This document shows positions 6,359-14,197 of a stretch of DNA of 27,689 bases, in pieces; the stretch's first letter is position 1; each line of letters begins with the position of its first letter. Below the pieces are notes generated by a model. It searched no databases. It was not told where the DNA came from and saw only the letters and a list, made by a program, of their open reading frames with translations. The stretch lies in contig JBHELG010000056.1 in NCBI GenBank assembly GCA_046263195.1, positions 1-27,689 on the forward strand. The letters run 5' to 3'. The DNA comes from JBHELG01 sp046263195. Lineage in GTDB: Bacteria; Actinomycetota; Nitriliruptoria; Nitriliruptorales; JAHWKO01. Position numbers and translations under genes: made by a program.

Positions 6359-8034
6359 CACGAGGCCAGAGCGAGAGGCAGGGTGCGGTCGGGATGCAGT
6401 ACTGCCGTGGGGAGGGGCTCCGGCTCGGGTCCAGCTTCCCAACGCCCCTGGAACACCCGCCCGATGTGGGCGGCGAAGGTCTCCATACCGAGTCGGGTGA
6501 CCGTCGTGGCGAACGTCTCACCGCGGTGGCGGAGGGCTTCCCACAGACCCACGATGGCTTCTGTGATGGCGGCTACGTCCTGGTGTGAGATCCGCCCGAC
6601 CACGGACCCGACCCGTCCGTCCTGGAGATCGCCGCCCAGCCAGACCTGGTAGCCCAGAGCCTGACTCCCGGCGATGCTGACCTTGCCGCCTGAGAACCCG
6701 ATGTCGGCGATCTGGTGCTGGGCGCAGGCGTTGGGGCAGCCGGAGAGATGCACCCGGAGATGGCTGTTGCGGGCGAGCGCCGGACTGGACAGCAGGTCGG
6801 CCGCGACCTGCTGTGCTGGGGTGATGGCTAGGGCACAGACCGGCCCGCCCGTGCATGCTCGCACGTCCCCTGCCTGGTCGGCTCCGTCGAGGAGGAGCCC
6901 GATGGCGGCCAGACATTCACGCAGCAGCGGAATGTCCTGCAGTGTCACCTCTCTGAGCGTGAGATTCTGGTTTCTGGTGGGGTAGAGGTGCCCTTCCGCG
7001 AAGCGATCCGCGAGGTCCGCAAGGCCCCGGAAGTCCTCGACGTCGAGGTCTCCCAGTGGAACCGCGACGGTGACGAGGGCAAGCCCAGGGGTGCGTTGGG
7101 GACGTATGCCGCTGCTCCAGCCGCCCTCCGGAGCCTGGGCCACTACCCGGGCCAGGTCTGTGGCTTCTGGGACATCGACGGGAGGGGTGGGCGGCTGGGA
7201 GCGGGCAAGCGCTTCCGTGTAGGCCTGGTGGAAGAGCTCGAGGAATCGCGACGGTCCGAGGTCTCGGACCAGGAACTTCAAACGGGCCTTGTTGGGCCGG
7301 TCGAAGTCACCGCTGGTGAGGTAGAGGTCGACGAGTGCGGTGCCGGCGGCGACGACGTTGGAGCGGGGCAGGAAGTCGATGGCCGGGATGGCCAGGGTGG
7401 GCAGCGACTTTCCCAGGCTGCCGCCGATCCATAGCTGATAGCCGGGCCGGCCGTCCGCGTCGAGCGTGGATACGAAACCGGCATCGTTCACCAGGGCATG
7501 CTCCCGACAGGCGGGGCAGCCGCCGAAGTGGAAGTTCATGCGGGAGGGTAGACGCGTGTCCAGCTCAGGAGTCCGTGCCAGGAGTGCCGCAGCGAGTGCT
7601 CGTGCGTCCGCGCTGCAGTCGAAGGGCTCGTCGAGGCTGACCCCTGCATCCGGGCACCACATCACTCCCCGGATGGTGTGACCGCACGTTGAGCGGGTGG
7701 TCAGACCGAGAGCGGTGATCGTGTCGATCACGGTGGCGACGTCGCGAGCGGGCACATGATGCAGTTCGACCTGCTGGCGGGTGGTCAGATGCAGCCAGCC
7801 GCGGCCGTACCGTTCCGCGAGTGCTGCCAGCCCGTAGGCCTGTGCAGTCGTGATGCGGCCACCTGTCCGGACCCGGATCATGAACACGCCGGGTTGGGCT
7901 TGGGCACACACCCCCCGCGTCTTCAAGGCGTAGCGCTCTTCCGGACTGAGCCAGTCGTCCCCATCAGCGGAGAGGCGGTCGAGATCGACCGGAAGGCCCG
8001 CCCGTTTGGCGGCTGGTATGTCGGGCATGGCCAC
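6358..8034 (-). CDS. nirA: siroheme [4Fe-4S] nitrite (or sulfite) reductase, single-chain
   Basis: Six-electron reduction of nitrite to ammonium, or sulfite to sulfide, is catalysed by this soluble family. The two siroheme/Fe-S motifs are present: Cys394-x5-Cys400 in ACTGGPVC and Cys433-x3-Cys437 in SGCPNAC (numbering from GTG 8034). The duplicated half-domains are visible too: WLHLTTRQQVELH and GHLYPTRNQNLTLRE, STCGHTIRGVMWCP, and FGGCPACREHALVND. Neighbouring nitrate reductase and NnaR genes favour nitrite as substrate. An open frame extends to a TTG at 8121. I place the start at GTG 8034 because AGGA lies 7 nt upstream and because a GlnR-type box at 8082-8119 would otherwise be coding. The stop overlaps the Rieske start. 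The symbol is by analogy to ferredoxin-dependent NirA. Confidence 0.88.
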   Translation of the reverse strand: MAMPDIPAAKRAGLPVDLDRLSADGDDWLSPEERYALKTRGVCAQAQPGVFMIRVRTGGRITTAQAYGLAALAERYGRGWLHLTTRQQVELHHVPARDVATVIDTITALGLTTRSTCGHTIRGVMWCPDAGVSLDEPFDCSADARALAAALLARTPELDTRLPSRMNFHFGGCPACREHALVNDAGFVSTLDADGRPGYQLWIGGSLGKSLPTLAIPAIDFLPRSNVVAAGTALVDLYLTSGDFDRPNKARLKFLVRDLGPSRFLELFHQAYTEALARSQPPTPPVDVPEATDLARVVAQAPEGGWSSGIRPQRTPGLALVTVAVPLGDLDVEDFRGLADLADRFAEGHLYPTRNQNLTLREVTLQDIPLLRECLAAIGLLLDGADQAGDVRACTGGPVCALAITPAQQVAADLLSSPALARNSHLRVHLSGCPNACAQHQIADIGFSGGKVSIAGSQALGYQVWLGGDLQDGRVGSVVGRISHQDVAAITEAIVGLWEALRHRGETFATTVTRLGMETFAAHIGRVFQGRWEAGPEPEPLPTAVLHPDRTLPLALAS

Positions 8035-8081
8035 GAACGCGTCCTGTCGGCAGGTGGTCGGCGCAAGGATGGCGGAAGGCT

Positions 8082-8119
8082 GTTCCGCAGCGGTTGTGGC
8101 CAGGTTGCACACGGGTAAC
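8082..8119 (-). promoter_or_regulatory. GlnR-type operator upstream of nirA
   Basis: On the minus strand four 5-bp half-sites occur at exact 6-bp spacing: GTTAC (8119-8115), GCAAC (8108-8104), ACAAC (8097-8093), GGAAC (8086-8082). The actinobacterial GlnR consensus is gTnAc-n6-GaAAc repeated twice. The first a-site is perfect and the b-sites miss one base each. It ends 47 nt before the chosen nirA start, a spacing like that of the nnaR box. Confidence 0.55.
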
Positions 8120-8344
8120 AAGGCAGTCGTGCCAGCGGGGCGGGTGGGGCGCCGACAAGGCGCGTAGCATCGACCCGGTGGAACCTACGGCGACAGGCGG
8201 CATAAATCGCCTTCCCTGCGCCCTGTGCCGTCTCGTATCTCCCCCCTGTGTAGACGTCGCAGAGCGAGGATGCCTATGGTCGTTCCCCGTCGCGCCCGAC
8301 AGACCTAAACGGCTCAGGTGAAGAAGCGCGCCACCGGCTCGCGA
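8120..8344. other. intergenic stretch between nirA control region and the DUF6228-like gene
   Basis: No convincing gene is seen. A short hairpin, AGGCG / CGCCT with an 8-nt loop containing CATAAAT, sits at 8195-8212 and is the only AT-rich spot. It might be a weak promoter or 3'-end structure. Short frames on both strands here lack Shine-Dalgarno sites and protein-like composition. Confidence 0.4.
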
Positions 8345-8665
8345 TCACTTCGAGACTGCTGAATCGATGGAGAGGGACAGCGCGGCTGACCACGTGTGCG
8401 GGTAGGCGGACGGTCGCAACGAGGCCCGTAGGGTGACGTGCCCGAGCCGATCGCTTTCCGCGTCGAAGTTCAGCTGTCCTTCGAGGGAGTTCCACTCCCG
8501 CTTCCCTTCCCAGCCCCGCCAGCTCTCAGCCAGGGCACGGAAGAAGTCTGGCAACCCGTCATCGCCGTAGGTGTAGACGGCTGTCGTTGCATGCATGCCG
8601 GCGACCGTCAGCGTCGCGTCGTACGTCGATACCTCACGCGACAGCGAGTCCGCGGTCTCGGGCAA
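8345..8665 (-). pseudogene. DUF6228-like protein, probably truncated or decayed
   Basis: The frame encodes 106 residues with segments I associate with the actinobacterial DUF6228 family: DDGLPDFFRALAESWRGWEG, then W-SLEGQL, then a GHVTLRASLR strand and a TWSA-LSL strand. Function of the family is unknown. The only start is TTG at 8665, directly after an in-frame TGA, without a Shine-Dalgarno. The usual first beta-strands are missing. The C-terminus also stops early, while an alternate frame just downstream reads into an FFT ending like that of longer relatives. These points suggest frameshift or truncation rather than a working gene, but a short functional form cannot be excluded. It lies inside the nitrogen island with no evident link to it. 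Confidence 0.5.
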
Positions 8666-9145
8666 TGATCAGACGGGCACAACTCGCTGCGGAGACCAGT
8701 GTGAGCTGGCGATGACCTGACGCTGGATCGGTCTCCAGCTCAGCGGTCACGATTCCCTCGCTTTGACAGTCCCCGACGGTACCTGCTAGCTGTGCCGGAG
8801 CCGTGCTCACAGCCCAAGAACCGTCGTTCCTCCATGCGATGGTGCGATCGACTTCTTCGCGCCACTGGTCGCTTGCCGGACTCGCGAGCGTGCCGCTGAG
8901 CGGCGTCGCCCTTTCGAGGTGTGCGCGTGGGAGGAGGGGTCGCTCCAGTCCTCGTACTCCCAAGCGTCGCGACGGGCCAAGTGTCCCGCCTCAGCGACAT
9001 CGCGCGGTTCTTGGATGTGCCCAACGGTGGAGGCTGTCCGGCCGCTCCGCCCTCCACGGGCGGACCCGCGATGGCTCGGTTGCCTGAACGACGTCAACGC
9101 GCGTCGAGATGCGTCTCTGATCGGGACATCTCTACTTGGGCGCGC
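8666..9145. other. 480-bp stretch without a supported gene
   Basis: A minus-strand frame at 8634-8963 (109 residues) is open and contains a protein-like stretch with two cysteines. It has no recognisable domain or ribosome site and overlaps the DUF6228-like frame out of phase. It may be a remnant of an older gene. Nothing else was recognised here; the stretch separates nirA and the HNH gene and looks like eroded sequence. Confidence 0.35.
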
Positions 9146-10429
9146 CTACGGCCACGACTGGCGGGCTGAAGCGGGGGGTGGTGGCCGCCATCGGAGTGGC
9201 GTGCCGCGGGGTAGCGAGTGCCAAGTTCGGCCGTTGCGGGTGATCGTGAATTGGCCGGTTTCGGGGTTGAGGCGCTGTCTCCATTTGCGGTCGTGCACGA
9301 GCCGGTGCCAGCGGCGTAACAGCAGGGTCAGCTTGTCGGGATGATGGTCTCCGCCGTCGGCCTGCTCGACCACATGGTGAATGTCCGCCCACGGGGCGGG
9401 GCCCGTAGATCCGGGGAAGCGACAGCCCCGGTCCCGCGCTCGTACGGCCAGTCGGATCTCGGAGGGGATGGCGGCCGCCTTCGTCTTGGCGGACACGGCC
9501 AGGGGACGGGCTCCGTCGAACAGCACGACCCGCAGGTCCGCATCTCGGGACAGGGATTCGACGGTGGCGGCTGTGAGGGTGGGTAGCAGCCCGGGGGCGG
9601 CCAGCTCCACCTTGCCAGCCGAGGTGGCCGTGACGTCGGCCAGGTCGACGTGGGCGATGAGCAGGGGGCGGGCGGGTCGGCGGCTGTCACCGCCGAGCCA
9701 GTCGCCGCAGATGCGCACCAGCCCCTGTGCGCGCTGCCTCGCCCGACTCGACGCCTCCCCCGGTTCGCTGGGCTCGCTGTCGGGCAGGCCGCTGGCAGCT
9801 TCGAGGGCGTTTAGACAGGTCGCCCCCGCCACCGGGTCGAGCTCGCCGTAGAGGCGCACCGAGCCGTCGAACGACGGCTGGACCGCCAGGAAGCTGGCTT
9901 CCACGGTCCGCTGCTCGCCACGTTCCACTTTGCGTGCCCCGTCGACTTCGTCGGCCGCCTGCTCCACCGCCCACACGAGCTCGTCCGGGCTGTATTTGTC
10001 CACCAAGTCCAGCGAGGCTTCGACCCGCTCGTCGATGCCGGGCAAGTCGTGGACCTGCATGCGCCGCAGGCGAGTGACGATGCCCCGAATCTGCCCCCAC
10101 GACAGCTTGCCCTCCGCGAACAGCATCTTCGTGGCGGGCATGCGCTCGAGCACCCGGGCCGCCTCCAGGATCATGTGGGCGTCGCAGGAGACCATGCGGT
10201 GCTCGAGCGCCAGCAACAGCTCCAGCGGCAGCCCTTCGATGATCTCGACCACCCTGGCGCGCTGAACCTTCCCGGCCAGGTCCACCGCCTTCGCCGTGGC
10301 CTGCTGCATATCCCTTAGCGCCTCTGCCAGCTCGGCCAGCAGCCCCGCCCCCTGGGCCAGGCTCACCTCCCCCTCAGGCGGGGCGCATGGGGGAGTAACG
10401 GATGGCTGAGAAGTCGCGGCGCTGTCCAT
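9146..10429 (-). CDS. DUF222 / HNH endonuclease-domain protein (13E12-repeat-like)
   Basis: The 427-residue protein has an N-terminal helical DUF222 region (about 30-320) and a C-terminal HNH region. Around residue 336 is RDRGCRFPG, then IHHVVEQADGG with His351-His352, then LLLRRWHRLVH with His375 and His379. The core HNH histidines are present. The second Cys of the usual CxxPGC zinc knuckle is replaced by Ser, and the usual LLCRRHH Cys is replaced by Leu, so structural zinc binding may be lost. Such genes are multi-copy in actinobacteria and in mycobacteria several are induced by DNA damage. The ATG at 10429 sits 6 nt after a TATGTT -10 box, so the mRNA is probably leaderless. The gene separates nirA from nnaR and is likely a mobile or selfish newcomer. 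Confidence 0.88.
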   Translation of the reverse strand: MDSAATSQPSVTPPCAPPEGEVSLAQGAGLLAELAEALRDMQQATAKAVDLAGKVQRARVVEIIEGLPLELLLALEHRMVSCDAHMILEAARVLERMPATKMLFAEGKLSWGQIRGIVTRLRRMQVHDLPGIDERVEASLDLVDKYSPDELVWAVEQAADEVDGARKVERGEQRTVEASFLAVQPSFDGSVRLYGELDPVAGATCLNALEAASGLPDSEPSEPGEASSRARQRAQGLVRICGDWLGGDSRRPARPLLIAHVDLADVTATSAGKVELAAPGLLPTLTAATVESLSRDADLRVVLFDGARPLAVSAKTKAAAIPSEIRLAVRARDRGCRFPGSTGPAPWADIHHVVEQADGGDHHPDKLTLLLRRWHRLVHDRKWRQRLNPETGQFTITRNGRTWHSLPRGTPLRWRPPPPASARQSWP

Positions 10430-10434
10430 ACCTC

Positions 10435-10464
10435 GAACATACGTTCACCCTGGGACATCTCCAA
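10435..10464 (-). promoter_or_regulatory. SOS (LexA) box overlapping a leaderless promoter of the HNH gene
   Basis: GAACATACGTTC at 10435-10446 is a perfect GAAC-N4-GTTC palindrome. With flanks it matches the actinobacterial/Bacillus LexA consensus CGAACRNRYGTTYG at all but the last base. It overlaps a -10 hexamer TATGTT (10441-10436, minus strand). Upstream at exactly 17 bp is TTGGAG (10464-10459), a fair -35. The expected transcription start coincides with the A of the ATG at 10429. Confidence 0.72.
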
Positions 10465-10565
10465 GGAGGAGTCAGACAAAGATGTGGAAAAGTGGCCCGC
10501 CGGGCGCATGCGACAGGTAACGCGCCCGAGGCGGCTGCGACGCGCCACGATGGGGCCGCCCCGCT

Positions 10566-10622
10566 AGGTCTAGGGCGAGGCGGAAGAGAAAGCGTCCCGT
10601 CAGGTCTAGGGCGAGGCGGAAG
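10566..10622. repeat. 36-bp-period tandem duplication at the 3' end of nnaR
   Basis: A 21-bp sequence beginning AGGTCTAGGGCGAGGCGGAAG occurs at 10566-10586 and again, identical, at 10602-10622. The second copy contains the nnaR stop codon (10606-10608) and its last Ala/Ser/Pro codons. The first copy is therefore a duplicated gene end lying downstream. This points to a recent slippage or repair event. Confidence 0.75.
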
Positions 10623-11796
10623 CTGAGGGCGCCGCTGACTGCTCGACGAGGGTGGGCATCCCACGGTCGAGCGCCCTTGGCGAGTAGCGATATCCGACTC
10701 TGGGCACGGTCTGAATGGCCTGCGCTGCAGGGCCGAGTTTGCGACGTAGCCGGGAAACCGGGTGCTTGATGGTTGCCGGGTCGGTGGGGGCGCGGTGACC
10801 CCAGGCTTCTCGTGCGAGGAGGCCATAGTCACAGACGGCATCTGGTCGGCGTACCAGGGCGGCCAGGACAGCGAACTCGACGTCGCCGAGGGCAACGCTC
10901 CGACTCCCGATTTGGACGACCCGTTCGGCCGGCGTCAGTACGATGCGGGCTCGGGGCGCCCCGGCTTCGCGTCTGCGCTTCCACCAGCCAGCGACCGTTC
11001 TCACCAGGTCCCCAATTCGAGCCTGTCGGGGGATGACGGTCACCGGGATGCCCGCCTCCTCGAGGGCCTCCGCTGTCACGGGTCCCACAGCTGCGACTGC
11101 GACGTCCGCCTGCAGGGCGTCGACCAGGGCCTCCTCCAAGCCGATCTCAGCCGCGATGGCGACGAGATTGCGAGCTGCCGGAGGGCTGGTGCAGATGACC
11201 AGGTCCAGCTCGCCCGTCACGACCCCGCGGGCAGCTTGCTGTGCGGGCGCCCGCTCGTCCGGCAAGTCGCAGCGGTAGGGGGACACAGTCAGCAGCCGGG
11301 CACCCGCACGGTGCAGCGACTGGTACGCCGACAGTCCGCCCGCGCCATGGACCTGCACGGCGAGTGTCTCGCCCGACCGCACCCGCGGTCGCAGCCACGC
11401 AGCGACGTCCGCTTCCGTCTCCTGGGGGGAGACGAACACCGGGTGCACTCCGAGTTGTCGCAAGGCCCCATGCGCCTTTGCTCCGCGGGCGACGACCCGT
11501 GCCCCGTTGAGCAGCCGCAACACTGCGCTTTCCCGACCCTCGCGACGTGCCCCCTCCAGCCAGCCCCTTACCCCTACACCCGTCGAGGCGACCACCCACG
11601 AAGGCGCGGCCGCGAGGACGGCGTCCGTCTCGTCACGCAACAGAGGGTCCGGTGTGGGACGGTCGCCGCTCAGCGTGGGAGCCCAAGTCACTCGCGCCCC
11701 CCGCCGTTGCAGCAAGCTGGCTAGCTCAGCCCCTTTGCGTGCGGCAGTGACCCAGACCCGCAGATCCTCCAAGCGAACCTCCATGGCCGCAGTCAC
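10606..11796 (-). CDS. nnaR: NnaR-type regulator: uroporphyrinogen-III synthase domain + winged-helix DNA-binding domain
   Basis: Residues of about 10-270 form a HemD (uroporphyrinogen-III synthase) fold, with WVVASTGVGVRGW, VVARGAKAHGALRQLG, and CTSPPAARNLVA plus AAVGPVTAEALEEAGI near its end. Residues of about 285-385 form an OmpR/PhoB-type winged helix, with ALGDVEFAVLAALVRRPDAVC, REAW and the IKHPVSRLRRKLG recognition helix followed by VPRVGYRY. This two-domain layout is known from Streptomyces and Mycobacterium NnaR, regulators of nitrate and nitrite assimilation that act with GlnR. Siroheme precursor synthesis is an alternative or added role. The gene lies between nirA and the nitrate reductase and has its own GlnR-type box 53 bp upstream. 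Start at 11796 gives 396 residues; the tail is Ala/Ser/Pro-rich and duplicated in DNA. Confidence 0.87.
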   Translation of the reverse strand: MTAAMEVRLEDLRVWVTAARKGAELASLLQRRGARVTWAPTLSGDRPTPDPLLRDETDAVLAAAPSWVVASTGVGVRGWLEGARREGRESAVLRLLNGARVVARGAKAHGALRQLGVHPVFVSPQETEADVAAWLRPRVRSGETLAVQVHGAGGLSAYQSLHRAGARLLTVSPYRCDLPDERAPAQQAARGVVTGELDLVICTSPPAARNLVAIAAEIGLEEALVDALQADVAVAAVGPVTAEALEEAGIPVTVIPRQARIGDLVRTVAGWWKRRREAGAPRARIVLTPAERVVQIGSRSVALGDVEFAVLAALVRRPDAVCDYGLLAREAWGHRAPTDPATIKHPVSRLRRKLGPAAQAIQTVPRVGYRYSPRALDRGMPTLVEQSAAPSASASP

Positions 11797-11849
11797 CTAG
11801 GAGTGCCCTCATCAACCGCTCCCACTGCGCCGCAGAGTGCCCTCGGCGT

Positions 11850-11887
11850 GTTCACCGACCGTGACACGACCATTTCGGGCGGGTGAC
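11850..11887 (-). promoter_or_regulatory. GlnR-type operator upstream of nnaR
   Basis: On the minus strand the half-sites GTCAC (11887-11883), GAAAT (11876-11872), GTCAC (11865-11861) and TGAAC (11854-11850) are separated by exactly 6 bp each. Both a-sites match gTnAC perfectly and the first b-site differs from GaAAc only at its last base. This is the best of the three boxes in the island. It lies in the 196-bp gap between the nitrate reductase stop and nnaR, 53 nt before the nnaR start. Confidence 0.68.
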
Positions 11888-11992
11888 AACTCGGTCGCGA
11901 ATCACCCCTGGTGGCGGACGGCCCTTCGTCGCCGGGTTGCGGGTATGGCGGCGCAAGTCCGCTGGCCAAGCGGGCCAGGATCGTGGTCGCTC

Positions 11993-14197
11993 TCAGCGCT
12001 CCCAACGCTCGAGACGGCGGACAGCGACGGCAGCATGCTTGTAAGCGGGTTGGCGCGAGTAGGGATCGAAACTTGGCATCGTCAGCTGGTTCGTGCGGGC
12101 GTAGTGCATCGGGATGAAGACGTGGCCGCGTGAAACCGTGGGGGTCACGAAGGCCCGGGCCCGCATCGATCCTCGTTGCGAGACCACCATCACCCACTCG
12201 TTCGCGACGATCTCCAGGCTCTCGGCGTCTGTGGGACAGATTTCGACGTAGGGCTCGTTGGGGTAGAGGGCACGGAGCGTGGTGGACTTGGCGGTCCTGG
12301 TCTGAGTGTGCCATTGGCTCGAACTGCCACGACCCGTCAGCAGCAGGAACGGATAGGGCTGGCGGATCAGTTCAGCGGCTGGTCTTGGCGCTTCGAACAG
12401 GAAGCGCGCACGGCCGTCGGGATGGTGGAAGCGGCCGTCCTCGAAGAGTCGACGTTCGTGGGGCAGGTCCTCGGGCGCCTCACCTTCCGGCAACGGCCAT
12501 TGGATGCCCCGGCACGACTCGATCTGCTCGTAGCCGGAGATCCCGGTGAAATCGCACGGCTGACCTCGCGACAGTTCGCGCAGGAGGCCGAACGTGGCCC
12601 GGGGGGATTCCCAAGCTGTCAGCATCTCGCCACAACCCCAGGCCTCGGCCACGAGCTTGAAGATGGCAAAGTCGGACAGCGCCTGCCCAGGAGCTCGCGC
12701 GACACGCTTCACGACCCCGAAACGACGCTCGGAATTGATGAAGGTGCCCTCCTTCTCCCCCCAGCCTGCAGCGGGCAGGAGGAGGTGGGCACGGAGTGCG
12801 GTCTCGGTCGTGGCATACATGTCTTGCACGACGAGGAACTCGAGGCGGCCGAGGAGTTCGAGCACGCCGTTTTGGTGAATCCACGAGTGGGCCGAGTTCG
12901 TCGCGATCACCCACAGTCCCCGGACGTGGCCTGTCAGGATTCCCTCGATGATCTGGTCGTAGGCCCAGCCCCGGGTGGCGGGGATGCGGTTGGGGTCGAT
13001 ACCCAGGACCCCCGCTACCTTGGAGCGGTCACCTGCATCGGCGAAGTCGTGTCCCCCGAGCAGGTTGGTCGTATTCGAGAAAAGCCGGGACCCCATGGCG
13101 TTGCACTGGCCCGTCACGGAGTTGGCCCCAGTTCCCGGACGTCCCATGCTGCCAGTCATGAGCGCCAGAGCGATGATCGCCTGGGCGGTACGGACTCCCT
13201 GGTGGCTCTGGTTCACACCCATGGTCCACCAGAACGAGATCCGTTCGCCCCGGACGAGTGTTTCGGCGAAGCGCTCCAGCTGCGCGAGCGACAATCCGGT
13301 TGCGGCCGAGACCATACGAGGGTGGTACTCGCGTACGAAGGAGGCGAACGCTTCAAAACCGTTCGTGTGCGCAGCAATGAACTCCCGGTCGATCGCCTCG
13401 CGCTCTATGAGCATGTGAGCCAGCCCGTAGAAGAGCTCGAGGTCTGCCTTCGGATTCACGGCGTAGTGCTGGGTCGCCGCCACGGCTGTCTCCGTGCGAC
13501 GCGGGTCGACGACGATGATCTCGGGACGGTGACGATTGCGGGTCACCCGCTGCCACATGATGGGATGGGCGACCGCCAGGTTCGAGCCGACGAGCACGAT
13601 GACGTCGCTGGATTCGAAGTCGCCATAGGTGTACGGGGGGGCGTCGAACCCGAACGCCTGCTTGTAGGCGACCACCGCGGTGGCCATGCACTGCCGCGTG
13701 TTGCCATCGCCGTGGACGATCCCCATGCCGAACTTCGTCAGCGCGCCCAGAAGCGCCATCTCCTCGGTCGGGATCTGTCCGGTGGACAGAAACGCCATGG
13801 CAGCATCCCCGTGCCGCGCCTGCACGCCTCGGACGCCGGTTACGAACGCGGCGAGTGCTTCCTGCCACGACACGGGCTCGAGCCGGCCCCGGGGCGTCCG
13901 GAGCAGTGGCGTCGTCGCGCGATCGCCGGCGTCGAGCGGCGTCAGGGCCTCCCAGCCCTTGGGGCAGGCCATTCCGAGGTTCACCGGGTAGTCGGTCGTC
14001 GGCGTCACGTTCACGGCCACCCCGTCTTTGAGGTGGACGTCGAGAGAGCAGCCTGTGGAGCAGTAGCCGCAGATGAGCGGAGTGGTCGTGTCGGGGCGCA
14101 GCCGGGTGGGGACCTGGCCCAGACCGAACCCTCCCGGCGAGCGCACGAGCTCACTGGTGAGCGGTCCTACGAAACGTCGCAGCCTCCCACTCTGCAT
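11993..14197 (-). CDS. molybdopterin (bis-MGD) nitrate reductase, assimilatory NasA/NarB type
   Basis: This 734-residue protein reduces nitrate to nitrite at a Mo-bis-MGD centre. The N-terminal [4Fe-4S] motif is Cys43-x2-Cys46-x3-Cys50 with Cys78 in MACPKG. A probable Mo-ligand Cys lies near residue 170 in GDGNTRQCMATA. MGD-binding segments follow, such as VLVGSNLAVAHPIMWQR, VVDPRRTETA and NSVTGQCNAMGSR, and the C-terminal molybdopterin dinucleotide-binding domain has LLLTGRGSSSQWHT. There is no C-terminal 2Fe-2S or flavin domain, as in ferredoxin-dependent NarB. Its ATG overlaps the stop of the DmsBC fusion gene as TGATG, so the two are translated together and probably form a complex. No twin-arginine signal is visible, so it faces the cytoplasm. 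A formate dehydrogenase-like role is less likely in this neighbourhood. Confidence 0.88.
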   Translation of the reverse strand: MQSGRLRRFVGPLTSELVRSPGGFGLGQVPTRLRPDTTTPLICGYCSTGCSLDVHLKDGVAVNVTPTTDYPVNLGMACPKGWEALTPLDAGDRATTPLLRTPRGRLEPVSWQEALAAFVTGVRGVQARHGDAAMAFLSTGQIPTEEMALLGALTKFGMGIVHGDGNTRQCMATAVVAYKQAFGFDAPPYTYGDFESSDVIVLVGSNLAVAHPIMWQRVTRNRHRPEIIVVDPRRTETAVAATQHYAVNPKADLELFYGLAHMLIEREAIDREFIAAHTNGFEAFASFVREYHPRMVSAATGLSLAQLERFAETLVRGERISFWWTMGVNQSHQGVRTAQAIIALALMTGSMGRPGTGANSVTGQCNAMGSRLFSNTTNLLGGHDFADAGDRSKVAGVLGIDPNRIPATRGWAYDQIIEGILTGHVRGLWVIATNSAHSWIHQNGVLELLGRLEFLVVQDMYATTETALRAHLLLPAAGWGEKEGTFINSERRFGVVKRVARAPGQALSDFAIFKLVAEAWGCGEMLTAWESPRATFGLLRELSRGQPCDFTGISGYEQIESCRGIQWPLPEGEAPEDLPHERRLFEDGRFHHPDGRARFLFEAPRPAAELIRQPYPFLLLTGRGSSSQWHTQTRTAKSTTLRALYPNEPYVEICPTDAESLEIVANEWVMVVSQRGSMRARAFVTPTVSRGHVFIPMHYARTNQLTMPSFDPYSRQPAYKHAAVAVRRLERWER

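Noticed and set aside
6358..8121. Longer nirA form starting at TTG 8121
   Set aside because: No ribosome site precedes it, the extra N-terminus is not family-like, and it would place the GlnR-type box within coding sequence.
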